Shown here: positions 1 through 10,681 of the stretch, in pieces
Numbering within the stretch: the stretch's first letter is position 1
Layout of the letters: each line of letters opens with the position of its first letter
DNA from: Paenibacillus thiaminolyticus
Lineage (GTDB): Bacteria; Bacillota; Bacilli; Paenibacillales; Paenibacillaceae
Length of the DNA: 64,000 nucleotides
Assembly: GCF_007066085.1 (NCBI RefSeq)
Contig: NZ_CP041405.1
Span: 6,107,501 to 6,171,500 of the forward strand
Direction of reading: 5' to 3'
Program-made: the position numbers and the translations under genes
Notes under the pieces: generated by a model
The model's database searches: none
What the model saw: the letters and a program-made list of their open reading frames with translations, nothing else
Told to the model about the DNA's origin: nothing

Positions 1-3000
1 AGATGACGTTCGCTTATAACGAGCAGGCGCATCGATCCGACACAGTGGCCAAGCTGGCTTGTCATTACCTCTACATCATCGAGCAAATCATTCAAACCTC
101 TACCCAAGTTACGGCCTACCACGAGACGAGACTGCAGGATATCGGCATCCTTACCGCGGAAGAGCGGGAACAAATTCGGCATTTCAATCTGACAACCGCC
201 AGCTATCCCCGTGAGAAGACCATTCACGAATTGTTCGAGGAACAGGTCCGGCTAGCGCCTGAAGGCACGGCCGTCACGGATGAACAGAGATCCTGCACCT
301 ACCGGGAGCTCAATGAGCAAGCCAACCGGATTGCCCGCGCGCTGCGGGCGGATGGAGTGGAACGCGGCCAAGTTGTCGGGTTGATGGCGAATCGCTCCAT
401 CGACATGATCGCCGGCATTTTCGGGATTCTCAAAGCGGGTGGCGTCTATTTACCGCTTGACTCTGCTCATCCGGCTGAACGGATCGCCTATATGCTGCAA
501 GACGGGAAAGTAGGCACAGTACTGGCTTCGGCCGGTCTTGAGCCGCTTGTGCCGGAACAGACGAAGGTATGGGTGTTGAACGAAGCGCTGCTTGGTTGCG
601 GCGAAGCAACCGACATGCCATCGGTGAACGGGCCGGAGCACCCGGCCTATGTGATGTACACCTCAGGGTCGACCGGTACGCCCAAGGGCGTGGCGGTCGG
701 CCACCGCAATGTCGTGCGGCTGGTCCGCAATACGAATTACGTGCAGGTGGAGGCGGGCGACTGCATGCTTCAGGCAGGGGCCATCGGCTTCGACGCTCTC
801 ACGTTCGAGGTATTCGGGGCACTGCTGAATGGGGGAAGCCTGCACATTGCGGATAAGCATACACTGCTTGACAGCAGCAGACTGGATGCCTTTTTGCGGT
901 CGCGGAACATTTCGGTCGCCCTGCTGACGCCGGCGCTCTTCAACCAGCTGGCGCAGCAGCGGCCGCAGATGTTCGCCGGCTTGCGGCATCTTATTGTCGG
1001 CGGCGATGTCTTGTCGCCGAAGCACATCGAAGCGGTCCGGCAGGCATGCCCGGGGCTCGCGATGTGGAACGCGTACGGTCCGACCGAGAATACGGTCATT
1101 TCGACCTGCTTCCGCATCGATCGCGAGTATGCCGAGCATATTCCGATTGGCCCGCCGATTAGCAACTCCACGGCCTATATTGTGGACCGCCACGATAACC
1201 TGCTGCCGATAGGCGTTCCCGGCGAACTGCTCGTGGGCGGGGACGGGGTGGCGCTCGGCTACTTGAACCAGCCTGAGCTGACATCGGAGAAATTCGTTCC
1301 CGATCCGTATTGTCCCGGGGGCGTCATGTACCGGACGGGGGATATGGCCTGTTGGCAGGAGGACGGAAGCCTTGAATATATGGGACGGATCGATCAGCAG
1401 GTCAAGATTCGCGGCCACCGCATCGAGATCGGTGAAATCGAGACGATGCTCCTCCGGCATCCATCGGTTCAGGAAGCGGCGGTAACGGCGCTGCAGCGGG
1501 GCGGCCACACCGAATTATGCGCGTACGTGGTTGCTTCCGGGCAGGCTCCGGTGTCCGAGCTGCGGGATTATCTGGCCGCCACATTGCCGGATTACATGAT
1601 CCCGTCCCATGTCGTTCCGCTGGAGCACATTCCGCTTACGCCGAACGGGAAGCTTGACCGCAAGGCCCTGCCCGCGCCTGCGGAGCGCGTCCGTTCCGCC
1701 CGGGATGCGGCATTGCCGCGGACAGAGCTGGAACGGCTCATTGCGGAAGCGTGGCAGGCCGTGCTTGAGCTGGAGAGCGTAAGCATCCACGATAAATACT
1801 TTGAAGTCGGAGGCAACTCCATCAATCTGATTCAGCTCCAGAGCAAGCTGCAAAGGCAGTTGAAGCGTGAAGTGCCTATCGTCACGCTGTTCCAATACCC
1901 GACCGTGCATGAGTTGGCGGCCCATTTGGCGGGGGAAGCGGACGGGACACGGGGCCGGGCCAGCGAGCAGGCAGCGGCAAGCCGTGAGGATGAGCCGCAT
2001 TCCCAAGCTGCCGCCGGTTCGGCAAGGCCAGGGAATGAAGGCAGCCGCGACATCGCGGTCATCGGGATGGCCGGCAGATTTCCCGGCGCGCGCAGCATCG
2101 CCGAATTCTGGAGCAACCTGCAGCAGGGACAGGAGTCGATCTCGTTTTTTACGGATGACGAGCTGGCCGAGTACGGCTTTGACCGCGATCTTTTGCAGCG
2201 GCCGGAATTCGTCAAGGCGAAGGGCGTGCTGGATGAGATGGATCACTTCGATCCGGCCTTCTTCGGCTATACTCCCGATCAGGCCGCCATTATGGATCCG
2301 CAGGTCCGGCTGCTGCATGAATGCGCTTGGCATGCCCTGGAGGATGCGGGCTGCGATCCGGAACGCTATGGCGGGTCGATCGGACTGTTTGCCGGCGTGA
2401 CGAACAACTTCCATTGGTTGTCGCAGTTGTCCGAGCGATTGCACGGGAATTTGTCGGACATGTTCGAGGTGGATTCGCTGAACGATACCTATACCGTCAG
2501 CACCCGTATTTCCCACAAGCTGAATTTGAGAGGGCCCGCGATCAGCTTGCAAACGGCTTGCTCCACCTCGCTGGTGGCCGTCCATGTGGCGTGCCAGTCC
2601 ATCCTGAGCGGCGATTGCGATCTGGCCCTGGCCGGCGGCGCATCCATCGTGCTTCCTCATAAATCGGGATACCTGTATCAGGAAGGCATGGTGAAGTCGC
2701 CGGATGGGCACTGCCGCTCCTTCGACGCCCAAGCGAAAGGGACGATAGGCGGAGACGGCGTCGGCTTCGTCGCGCTCAAGCCGCTGGAGGCCGCGAAGAA
2801 GGACGGAGACCGGATCTATGCGGTCATCAAGGGATCGGCCATCAACAATGACGGCAGCCGCAAGGTCGGTTATACGGCGCCGAGCGTCGAGGGCCAGATG
2901 GACGTCATTAAGAGAGCGCTGGCAGCGGCGCAAGTCCCGTCGGATAGCATCACGTACGTGGAGGCGCACGGATCGGGAACGCCGCTGGGCGATCCGATCG

Positions 3001-6000
3001 AGATCGAAGCGCTGACGAAGGCATTCCAGACGGATAGAACCGGCTTTTGCCGCATTGGCTCCGTCAAAACGAACATCGGCCATCTGGACGCCGCGGCGGG
3101 CGTAGCCGGCTTGATGAAGACGGCGTTGGCGCTTCATCATAAGCGGATTCCGCAGAGCCTTCATTTTGAGACGCCGAATCCGAACATCGATTTCGCCAAC
3201 AGCCCGTTCGTCGTGAATACGGCGCTCGCCGAATGGCGGAACGACGCGGGGCCGCTGCGGGCCGGGGTGAGCTCCTTCGGCATCGGCGGGACGAATGCCC
3301 ACGTCATTCTGGAGGAAGCTCCCACGCGCGAAGCGGGAGGAGATGGGCGGTCGAGCCAACTGCTGGCGCTGTCGGCCCGGACGCCGGCTGCGCTGGATGC
3401 GATGACGGCCAACCTGGGCGCCTATCTTGACGAGCGCCGCGAGCTCTGTCTCGCGGATGTCGCGTACACGCTGCAGAGCGGCCGCAGGCATTTCAAGTAT
3501 CGGCGCATCCTGTCCTGCGACACGATCGGGGAAGCGATTGAGGCGTTGACGCCAGTTGAAGGCAGGAACAGCTTCGATGAACGGAAAGTAGTCACCTTCG
3601 CCGCGGACGATGGGGGCAGTCCAGTCGTGTTCATGTTCTCCGGGCAAGGCTCGCAATACGTCAATATGGGAGCGGACTTATACCGGGACGAGCCGGTGTT
3701 CCGCGCAGAAATGGATCGCTGCTTCCGTCTGTACCGGGACATTGCCGGCCGCGATATGAAGGAAATACTGTACCCGTCCGGGGATGCGGAAGCGGCAGCC
3801 CTGCAACTGAATCAGACGAAGCATATCCAGCCGGTGATGTTCATGTTTGAATATGCGCTGGCGCGGCTTGTCATGGCGTGGGGAGTGAAGCCGGAAGCGA
3901 TGATCGGCTACAGCTTCGGCGAGTTCACAGCCGCCTGCCTCGCGGATGTCATGTCGCTCGAAGATGCAATGCGGCTCATCATCTTGCGCGGGGAGCTGAT
4001 GCAGCAGGTGCCGGCGGGTGCGATGCTCAGCGTGCCATTGCCCGAGCAGGAGGTAAGGCTCCGTCTTGACGGCAGCCTCTCGCTGGCCGTCGTGAACGGA
4101 CCGTCGTGCATTGTGTCGGGCACGGAGGAAGAGATCGCCGCGTTCGAGCACAGAATGAAGGCGGAGAAAATCATGTGCATGAGATTGCCGGTAGCGACGG
4201 CAGGACATTCTTCGCTGCTGCACGCGGTGAAGGAACCGTTCGCCGCCGCCATGCGCCAAGTGCGCCTGCGTCCTCCTGCCCTACCGTATGTCTCCACGAC
4301 CACGGGCACCTGGATCACCGCGGAAGAAGCGGCTGACCCGGATTATTGGATTCGGCACTTGACGGATACGGTCCGCTTTGCCGACGGCATGGCGCTGCTG
4401 GTTCAAGAGCCGCGCAGACTGTTCGTCGAGATCGGTCCCGGCCACGACTTAACGCTGCTCGCGCGCCGGCATCTCGGCAGCGGCCGCGAACAACAGGCTC
4501 TCAACCTTGTGCGTCCGGCCCAGCGCGGCGGATCGGACAGCGCCTTGCTGGTCAACCGGATCGGCAGGCTGTGGCTGCATGGCCAGTCCATCGATTGGCA
4601 AGCGTTCCATGGGGAAGTCCGCGCCATTATCTCCTTGCCGTCCTATCCGTTCGCCCGGGAGCGCTATTGGCCTCAAGCCTCCGGAGGCGCGCTGGCGGCG
4701 CCGGGAACGGCCCGGAGCAAGGGACGGCCAGCAAGCGGACAGATGGGCAAGCAGACCGACATGTCCGATTGGTTCTATGTGCCGACATGGAAGAAATCTC
4801 CAACCGCCGCAAGCCGGAAGGGAGACGCCGCCGCAAGCTGGAAGGAAGACACTGCGGGGAATTGGCTTGTCTTCGCCGACGGCGCAGGATTGGCCGCAGA
4901 CCTTGTCAAGCATCTCTCCGAACGAGGAGCCCAAGTCGTTACCGTACGGGCAGGAGAGAGGTTTGAGCAAGAAGGGACGATGCAGTATACGGTTCACCCG
5001 CGGAACGAGCGGCATTACGCGAAGCTGTTCTCGGAATTGCAAGCAGACGGGCGGCTGCCGAACCGAATGCTGCATGCCTGGGGCGTATCCGCTCCGTCCA
5101 GATCGGACCAGCAGTGGATACGGACCGCGCAGGATCTCGGGTTCTACAGTGTGCTGTACACGGCCAAAGCATTGAAACAGCAGCAGGCCCGGGAAGAAAT
5201 GCGCATGTGGGTCGTAACCGACAGCATGCATGCTATCGCCGGCGAGCCCGTCCTGTATCCGGAGAAGGCGACGGTGCTCGGCCCGTGCCGGGTGATTCCG
5301 CAGGAGCTTCCGCATATTCAGTGCCGCAGCATCGATATCGTCTTGCCGGAAGCGGGGAGCTGGCAGCGGGACAGGCTTGTTGGGCGCCTGCTGGACGAAT
5401 TCGGGGCTGCCGGAACCGAGTTGGCGGTAGCCTATCGCGATAACGCGCGGTGGGTGCTCGACTATGAGCCGTTCACAATAAGCGAGCCCGAGGCTCAGAC
5501 GCAGGGGCCGCGTCAAGGCGGAGTCTATTTGATTACGGGCGGGCTAGGATATATTGGCCACACGCTTGGCGGTTATCTGGCCAGAAGCGTACAGGCGAAG
5601 CTGGCGCTCACCAGCCGTTCCCTGTTCCCGCCCCGCGCGGAGTGGGATACATGGCTGTCTGTCCATGGGAAGGAAGATGCCGTCAGCGTCCAGATTGGCA
5701 AGCTGCGCCAGCTCGAAGCCCAGGGGGCGGAAGTACTCGTGCTGTCCGCGGACGCAGCCGATCAAGGACAAATGGAGACGGTCATCCGGCAGGCTGAAGC
5801 GGCGTTCGGCCCATTGAACGGGGTCATTCACGCGGCCGGGATGACGGGGGATGCCGCCTTCCGGATGCTGGAGGAGACGGACGAACTGTTATGCGAGCAG
5901 CATTTCCGGGCGAAAATGTATGGCCTGCTCGTCCTGGAGCAGGTGCTGGCAGGCAAGGAGCTGGATTTCTGCCTGCTCGCATCATCGCTTTCTCCGATGC

Positions 6001-8021
6001 TGGGCGGCTTGGGCTTTTCGGCCTACGCGGCGGCGAACCATTTCATGGACGCCTTTGTACATGATCGCAACCGCCGCCAGCGCATTCCGTGGACGAGCGT
6101 CAACTGGGACGGCTGGCAGCTGGAGGCGGATCAGACGATTCGCGGGCAAGCGGGCGCTTCGATTTCCGAGCTGCTCATTGCGCCCGCCGAGGGAGTCGAG
6201 CTGCTGCGGCGCTTGCTGTCTGTGCGGGACATGAGCCAGATCGTCATCTCGACCGGCGATCTGGGCGCGCGGATCGACAAGTGGGTAAGACGGGAGGGGC
6301 AGCAAGAGGAACCGGAAGCATTCCGACACGGAGAGGGTTCCTATTACTCCCGGCCGGCGCTGTCCGGCGAATATGTGGCTCCTGCCACGGAGACGGAGCG
6401 GAAGCTGTGCGGAATGTGGGAGCAGTTTTTCCGCATCGACCGGATCGGCGTGCAGGACGACTTTTTCGAGCTGGGCGGCGACTCGCTCAAAGCGATTACG
6501 GTCGTCTCCGCGATTCACAAAGAGCTGAGTGTCGAGATCGGCCTGCCCGTTTTTTTCAATATGCCAACGATTCAGCAGTTGTCCGCTTATATCGACGGGG
6601 CGGAACGGAGCGCTTATCACGACATCGAATCGGCCGAGGCGAAGGACTATTACGAGCTGTCCTCGGCGCAGAAGCGTCTCTATTTGATTCAGCAGATGGA
6701 GCAGGGGCATACGGGATATAACGAAATCGTCGCGGGCGTCTTGGAAGGACGGCTGGACCGGACCCGCTTGGAAGCGGCGCTGCGGCGGCTGGTCGAGCGC
6801 CATGAAAGCCTGCGCACATCGTTCGAACTCGTTAACGGCAAGCCGATGCAGAAAATTAACGAAGCCGTCGCGATCGAGCTGGAATACGAGGACTACAGCG
6901 CCGCCGTCACGCCGCTCGACAGCCTTGACGGCGAGGAGAAGATGGATGACCGAATTCGTGCCGCAGTGGCGACATTCGTGCGTTCCTTTGACTTGACCCG
7001 GGCGCCGCTGATGCGCGCCGGACTGATCAAGCTCGGGGAAGAGCGGCACGTGTTGATGGTCGATCTGCACCATATCGTCTCCGATGGCTTGTCGCAGGAT
7101 ATTTTCGTCAACGACTTCCTGGCCCTGTATGCCGGACGGGAATTGCCAGAGCTGCCGCTGCAATACAAAGATTTTTCCGAATGGCAAAACCGGATGATGG
7201 ACACGGACGAGATGAAACGGCAGGGGGCGTTCTGGTTGGAGCGGCTGAAGGACGCTCCGCGGCTGTCGTTGCGCACGGACTATCCTCGTCCGGACACGAG
7301 AAGCTTCGCCGGCAGCCTCGTTCCGTTCGAGCTGGATGCAGAGCGGACCCAAGGCTTGAAGTCGCTCTGCCTGAAGGAAGACGTGACGTTGTTCATGGCC
7401 TTGCTCGCCATCTTCAACCTGCTGCTGGCCAAAGTGTGCGGGCAGGACGACATCGTGGTCGGGACGCCGGTAGTCGGCCGCAAGCAGCAAGCGCTGCAGC
7501 TTATTGTCGGCAAGTTCGTCAACATGCTTCCGCTGCGCAACCGGCTGCAGGAAGAGATGAGCTTCCGCAATCTGCTTCAAGCCGTGCGATCGACGACACT
7601 GGACGCCTTCGCTCATCAGGATTTCCAATTCGAGGAAATGGTGCAGCAGGCGGGAAGGGAACGCGAACTGGGGCGCAATCCGATTTTTGATGTCGTGTTC
7701 GCCTTGCAGAACATGCAGAATCCGGAGATGAGCATTCCTGGCTTGATACTGAAGCCATTCCCGTTCATTCACGACGCGTCCCATTTCGACTTGTCGCTTA
7801 TCGCGGAAGAGGACGGAGACCGGCTGGCGTTCAAGTTCGAATACAGCACCCGTCTGTTTCAGCGTGACACAATCGATCGTTTTGCTGCATACCTGCAGGA
7901 TATCGTGTTTGACGTGCTGGCCCATCCGGACAAGAAGATACAAGAGATTAAGATTGCGCATCATCTGGCCGAGCCGGAGGCCGTATTCCTTGCCGGCGCC
8001 CAGGGGGAATTCGGATTATGA
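1..8021 (+). CDS. Hybrid NRPS-PKS, partial at 5' end: (C)-A-PCP-KS-AT-KR-ACP-C
   Basis: Multimodular synthase open at the left edge; the first ~60 residues are the tail of a condensation domain, so the true start lies outside the window. Visible domains (residues counted from base 3): adenylation ~75-570 (YTSGSTG near 219, NAYGPTE near 356), PCP (GGNS near 603), KS ~690-1110 with TACSTSL, AT ~1215-1510, KR ~1840-2060 with TGGLGYIG and an SAYAAAN active site, ACP (GGDSL near 2159) and a full C domain with HHIVSDG near 2356. My reading of the A-domain code is D-A-F-L-I-G-A-V-I-K, suggesting a hydrophobic residue, uncertain. The AT is unusual: GYSFG (Y1303, S1304) replaces GHSxG, and TAGH (residues 1399-1402) replaces HAFH. 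This module would add one amino acid, one reduced polyketide unit, then pass the chain through the last C domain. The stop overlaps an ATGA at the next gene. Confidence 0.93.
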   Translation, partial: MTFAYNEQAHRSDTVAKLACHYLYIIEQIIQTSTQVTAYHETRLQDIGILTAEEREQIRHFNLTTASYPREKTIHELFEEQVRLAPEGTAVTDEQRSCTYRELNEQANRIARALRADGVERGQVVGLMANRSIDMIAGIFGILKAGGVYLPLDSAHPAERIAYMLQDGKVGTVLASAGLEPLVPEQTKVWVLNEALLGCGEATDMPSVNGPEHPAYVMYTSGSTGTPKGVAVGHRNVVRLVRNTNYVQVEAGDCMLQAGAIGFDALTFEVFGALLNGGSLHIADKHTLLDSSRLDAFLRSRNISVALLTPALFNQLAQQRPQMFAGLRHLIVGGDVLSPKHIEAVRQACPGLAMWNAYGPTENTVISTCFRIDREYAEHIPIGPPISNSTAYIVDRHDNLLPIGVPGELLVGGDGVALGYLNQPELTSEKFVPDPYCPGGVMYRTGDMACWQEDGSLEYMGRIDQQVKIRGHRIEIGEIETMLLRHPSVQEAAVTALQRGGHTELCAYVVASGQAPVSELRDYLAATLPDYMIPSHVVPLEHIPLTPNGKLDRKALPAPAERVRSARDAALPRTELERLIAEAWQAVLELESVSIHDKYFEVGGNSINLIQLQSKLQRQLKREVPIVTLFQYPTVHELAAHLAGEADGTRGRASEQAAASREDEPHSQAAAGSARPGNEGSRDIAVIGMAGRFPGARSIAEFWSNLQQGQESISFFTDDELAEYGFDRDLLQRPEFVKAKGVLDEMDHFDPAFFGYTPDQAAIMDPQVRLLHECAWHALEDAGCDPERYGGSIGLFAGVTNNFHWLSQLSERLHGNLSDMFEVDSLNDTYTVSTRISHKLNLRGPAISLQTACSTSLVAVHVACQSILSGDCDLALAGGASIVLPHKSGYLYQEGMVKSPDGHCRSFDAQAKGTIGGDGVGFVALKPLEAAKKDGDRIYAVIKGSAINNDGSRKVGYTAPSVEGQMDVIKRALAAAQVPSDSITYVEAHGSGTPLGDPIEIEALTKAFQTDRTGFCRIGSVKTNIGHLDAAAGVAGLMKTALALHHKRIPQSLHFETPNPNIDFANSPFVVNTALAEWRNDAGPLRAGVSSFGIGGTNAHVILEEAPTREAGGDGRSSQLLALSARTPAALDAMTANLGAYLDERRELCLADVAYTLQSGRRHFKYRRILSCDTIGEAIEALTPVEGRNSFDERKVVTFAADDGGSPVVFMFSGQGSQYVNMGADLYRDEPVFRAEMDRCFRLYRDIAGRDMKEILYPSGDAEAAALQLNQTKHIQPVMFMFEYALARLVMAWGVKPEAMIGYSFGEFTAACLADVMSLEDAMRLIILRGELMQQVPAGAMLSVPLPEQEVRLRLDGSLSLAVVNGPSCIVSGTEEEIAAFEHRMKAEKIMCMRLPVATAGHSSLLHAVKEPFAAAMRQVRLRPPALPYVSTTTGTWITAEEAADPDYWIRHLTDTVRFADGMALLVQEPRRLFVEIGPGHDLTLLARRHLGSGREQQALNLVRPAQRGGSDSALLVNRIGRLWLHGQSIDWQAFHGEVRAIISLPSYPFARERYWPQASGGALAAPGTARSKGRPASGQMGKQTDMSDWFYVPTWKKSPTAASRKGDAAASWKEDTAGNWLVFADGAGLAADLVKHLSERGAQVVTVRAGERFEQEGTMQYTVHPRNERHYAKLFSELQADGRLPNRMLHAWGVSAPSRSDQQWIRTAQDLGFYSVLYTAKALKQQQAREEMRMWVVTDSMHAIAGEPVLYPEKATVLGPCRVIPQELPHIQCRSIDIVLPEAGSWQRDRLVGRLLDEFGAAGTELAVAYRDNARWVLDYEPFTISEPEAQTQGPRQGGVYLITGGLGYIGHTLGGYLARSVQAKLALTSRSLFPPRAEWDTWLSVHGKEDAVSVQIGKLRQLEAQGAEVLVLSADAADQGQMETVIRQAEAAFGPLNGVIHAAGMTGDAAFRMLEETDELLCEQHFRAKMYGLLVLEQVLAGKELDFCLLASSLSPMLGGLGFSAYAAANHFMDAFVHDRNRRQRIPWTSVNWDGWQLEADQTIRGQAGASISELLIAPAEGVELLRRLLSVRDMSQIVISTGDLGARIDKWVRREGQQEEPEAFRHGEGSYYSRPALSGEYVAPATETERKLCGMWEQFFRIDRIGVQDDFFELGGDSLKAITVVSAIHKELSVEIGLPVFFNMPTIQQLSAYIDGAERSAYHDIESAEAKDYYELSSAQKRLYLIQQMEQGHTGYNEIVAGVLEGRLDRTRLEAALRRLVERHESLRTSFELVNGKPMQKINEAVAIELEYEDYSAAVTPLDSLDGEEKMDDRIRAAVATFVRSFDLTRAPLMRAGLIKLGEERHVLMVDLHHIVSDGLSQDIFVNDFLALYAGRELPELPLQYKDFSEWQNRMMDTDEMKRQGAFWLERLKDAPRLSLRTDYPRPDTRSFAGSLVPFELDAERTQGLKSLCLKEDVTLFMALLAIFNLLLAKVCGQDDIVVGTPVVGRKQQALQLIVGKFVNMLPLRNRLQEEMSFRNLLQAVRSTTLDAFAHQDFQFEEMVQQAGRERELGRNPIFDVVFALQNMQNPEMSIPGLILKPFPFIHDASHFDLSLIAEEDGDRLAFKFEYSTRLFQRDTIDRFAAYLQDIVFDVLAHPDKKIQEIKIAHHLAEPEAVFLAGAQGEFGL

Positions 8022-8053
8022 GCGGATTACGCGGAAATAAGGGAGGTATGGCG

Positions 8054-10681
8054 ATGGGGTTGGCAAATGGATTGGACAGATTGGCGGTGGCCGCTTCCCA
8101 AAAAAGCAAGGAGCGCGATTACTGGCTGACCGCCTTATCCGGAGAATACGACAAGAGCGGCTTTCCTTGCGACGATGTGCGCGGAACCGGAATGCAGGCG
8201 GAAGAAACCCCGTTTTGCCTGCCGCTGGAGCTGACGGCTCGCTTGCTGCAAGTAAGCAACGGTTCGGATTCGAAGCTGCATGTGGTGTTATCCGCCGCGC
8301 TCGCGGCCTTGCTGGCGAGATTGGCGAACCGGAGCGATGTCGTCATCGGGACTCCGATTTACAGACAGCGGGAGGAAGCTGAATTCATCAATGCCGTGCT
8401 TCCGCTGCGGGCGAAGCTGGATGGCTCCCTCTCGTTCAGGCAATGTCTGCTTCAGATGCAGGAGACGATTGTGGGAGCGGTGGAGCATCAGAGCTATCCG
8501 ATGGAGCTCGCGGCCCAGCAATTGGGCCTTCCGGCTGACGATCCGCTCGCCCATCCGCTCTTCGAGACGGCATTGCTGCTGGACAACATTCACGATGAGC
8601 GGTATCTCCGGGACGTGAAATGGAAGACATTATTCTGCTTCCGCAGGACGGAGGACGGGATTGACGGTGTAATCAAATATAATGCACAGCTGTATCGCAG
8701 CGGCACCATGGCAAGCCTTGCTTCCCGTTACACGCTGCTGCTGCGGGAGGCGCTGGCGAATCCCGATCAGCCGCTGCGGAGCATTCATATTCTGCTGCCC
8801 GGGGAGAAGGAGCGGCTTCTCGGCCCATTGGCCGGATGCTCGGCCGATTATCCGCGGGAACAGACCGTGCACCGCTTGTTCGAGGAACAGGCGGCGCGCA
8901 CGCCGGACGCGCCGGCTGTCGTCAGCCGGGAAGGACAGCTGACGTATGGCGAACTGAACGCAAAGGCCAACCAATTGGCCTGGAGGCTGCGGGCGGCCGG
9001 AATGGAGGCGGGCGAGATCGTCGGCTTGCTGCTCGCCCCTTCCGCCGACATGCTGGTCGGCATGCTGGCGGCATTGAAGGCCGGAGGCGCTTTTTTGCCG
9101 ATAGATCCGGATTACCCTGACGAGCGCATCGCCTTCATGCTGGAGGATAGCGGCGCGCGCGTGGTGCTGACGCAGCGGCCTGTGGCCGGAAGAACGGCTG
9201 GCCGCGAAGCGCTGTGCCTCGATGAGGCGGGGCTGTTCGCCGGGGGGACGAAGAACGGGGCGGAGGCTGACGATCCTGAGGCGCTGGCTTACGTCATCTA
9301 CACGTCAGGCTCTACCGGACAGCCGAAGGGCGTCCTGATCGAGCATCGGTCGCTCGTCAATCTGGCGTTCTGGCATAAGCGGGCCTTCGGCGTGACGCCA
9401 TCCGACCGCAGCATCAAATACGCCGGATTCGGCTTCGACGCTTCGGTATGGGAGGTGTTCCCGTACCTGCTGGCGGGAGCGGCCATTCATATCGTGCCTG
9501 CGGACATCCGGCTGGATGCGCGCAAGCTGAACGATTTTTTTGCGGAACAGGGCATTACGATCGCCTTTCTGCCGACCATGATGTGCGAGCAGTTCATGGA
9601 ACTGCCTGATCGGACAGCGGAGACGCTGCGGATATTGTTAACAGGCGGAGACCGCTTGAAGCGATACGCGCCAGGGAGCTTCCGGCTCTTCAATAATTAC
9701 GGGCCGACTGAGAATACGGTGGTGACCACATTTGCCGAAATCAGGACGGAAGAGGGCGGCATTCCGATCGGACGGCCGATCGACAATACGAGAGTGTACG
9801 TGCTTGATCGCGACCTTCAGCTGCTTCCGCCTGGCGTGCCGGGCGAAATCTGCGTCTCTGGTGCAGGCTTGGCCCGCGGCTATCTCGGCCGGCCGGAACT
9901 GACGGCGGAAAGGTTCGTGCCCCATCCGCTGGTACCGGGGGAGCGTCTGTACCGGACGGGCGATCTGGGGCGCTGGCTCCCCGACGGCATGCTGGAGTAC
10001 TGCGGCCGTCAGGATGATCAGGTGAAGGTGCGGGGGTATCGCATCGAACCCGGGGAAATCGAAATGCTGCTGCGCGCGCATGAGGAAGTCCGCGAGGCGG
10101 TGATCCAGGTCCGGGAGGACGAGAACGGCCAAAACATGCTCTGCGCGTACTATACCGGCCCGGCCGGCTTGTCCGCGGCCGAGCTGCGGGACTATTTGGC
10201 TCCGCAGCTGCCGGCTTATATGATTCCATCCTATTTTGTCCGCCTGGAACGGCTGCCCGTGACGGCGAACGGGAAATTGGACACCAAGGCTCTGCCCAAT
10301 CCGAAGGAGTTCGTTCATACCGGCAAGGAATATGTCGCGCCGCAGGGCGACATCGAGAATACGCTGGTCCGAATCTGGGCTGAAGTCTTGTCCATTCGCG
10401 AGGACAAAGTCGGGGCGCAGGATACCTTTTTCGATCTGGGCGGGAACTCGTTCCAGCTCGTGCAGGTGGTCAACAAGCTGACAGAAGCGTTCGGCCGGGA
10501 CATCCCTGTGCCCGTGATGTTCCAGTACACGACCATTGCGGCGCTCGGCGGTTATCTGCAGCGGCTGGACAGCGGCGAAGCGCACAGGCCGCAAGACATG
10601 GCGGACAATGAAGAAATAGATGCGGGATTCGCAGCGATGGAGCAGACGCTGCTCATATTGGAGGGGGCGCACGATGACTAA
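8054..10681 (+). CDS. NRPS: truncated C lobe-A(Leu)-PCP
   Basis: Single elongation protein, about 875 residues. The adenylation domain shows YTSGSTG, NNYGPTE and the core motifs; the ten-residue code reads D-A-W-F-L-G-N-V-V-K, the textbook leucine code. A PCP follows (GGNSF near 796). The first ~230 residues match only the C-terminal lobe of a condensation domain; the N-terminal lobe with HHxxxDG is absent. The upstream protein ends in a complete C domain, so peptide-bond formation is probably done there and the remnant may act as a docking or linker region. The start at 8054 is preferred for its strong AAGGGAGGT site 7 bases upstream; 8018 (ATGA overlap with the previous stop) is possible and adds 12 residues. 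It overlaps the next gene by 8 bases. Confidence 0.93.
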   Translation: MGLANGLDRLAVAASQKSKERDYWLTALSGEYDKSGFPCDDVRGTGMQAEETPFCLPLELTARLLQVSNGSDSKLHVVLSAALAALLARLANRSDVVIGTPIYRQREEAEFINAVLPLRAKLDGSLSFRQCLLQMQETIVGAVEHQSYPMELAAQQLGLPADDPLAHPLFETALLLDNIHDERYLRDVKWKTLFCFRRTEDGIDGVIKYNAQLYRSGTMASLASRYTLLLREALANPDQPLRSIHILLPGEKERLLGPLAGCSADYPREQTVHRLFEEQAARTPDAPAVVSREGQLTYGELNAKANQLAWRLRAAGMEAGEIVGLLLAPSADMLVGMLAALKAGGAFLPIDPDYPDERIAFMLEDSGARVVLTQRPVAGRTAGREALCLDEAGLFAGGTKNGAEADDPEALAYVIYTSGSTGQPKGVLIEHRSLVNLAFWHKRAFGVTPSDRSIKYAGFGFDASVWEVFPYLLAGAAIHIVPADIRLDARKLNDFFAEQGITIAFLPTMMCEQFMELPDRTAETLRILLTGGDRLKRYAPGSFRLFNNYGPTENTVVTTFAEIRTEEGGIPIGRPIDNTRVYVLDRDLQLLPPGVPGEICVSGAGLARGYLGRPELTAERFVPHPLVPGERLYRTGDLGRWLPDGMLEYCGRQDDQVKVRGYRIEPGEIEMLLRAHEEVREAVIQVREDENGQNMLCAYYTGPAGLSAAELRDYLAPQLPAYMIPSYFVRLERLPVTANGKLDTKALPNPKEFVHTGKEYVAPQGDIENTLVRIWAEVLSIREDKVGAQDTFFDLGGNSFQLVQVVNKLTEAFGRDIPVPVMFQYTTIAALGGYLQRLDSGEAHRPQDMADNEEIDAGFAAMEQTLLILEGAHDD

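Noticed and set aside
1515..3656. 713-codon open frame on the minus strand
   Set aside because: Lies wholly within the PKS gene on the opposite strand; low-complexity Arg/Gln/Leu composition and no domain. GC-rich codon use leaves the opposite frame open.
5982..7964. 660-codon minus-strand open frame
   Set aside because: Shadow of the C-domain end of the first synthase; no motif or ribosome site.
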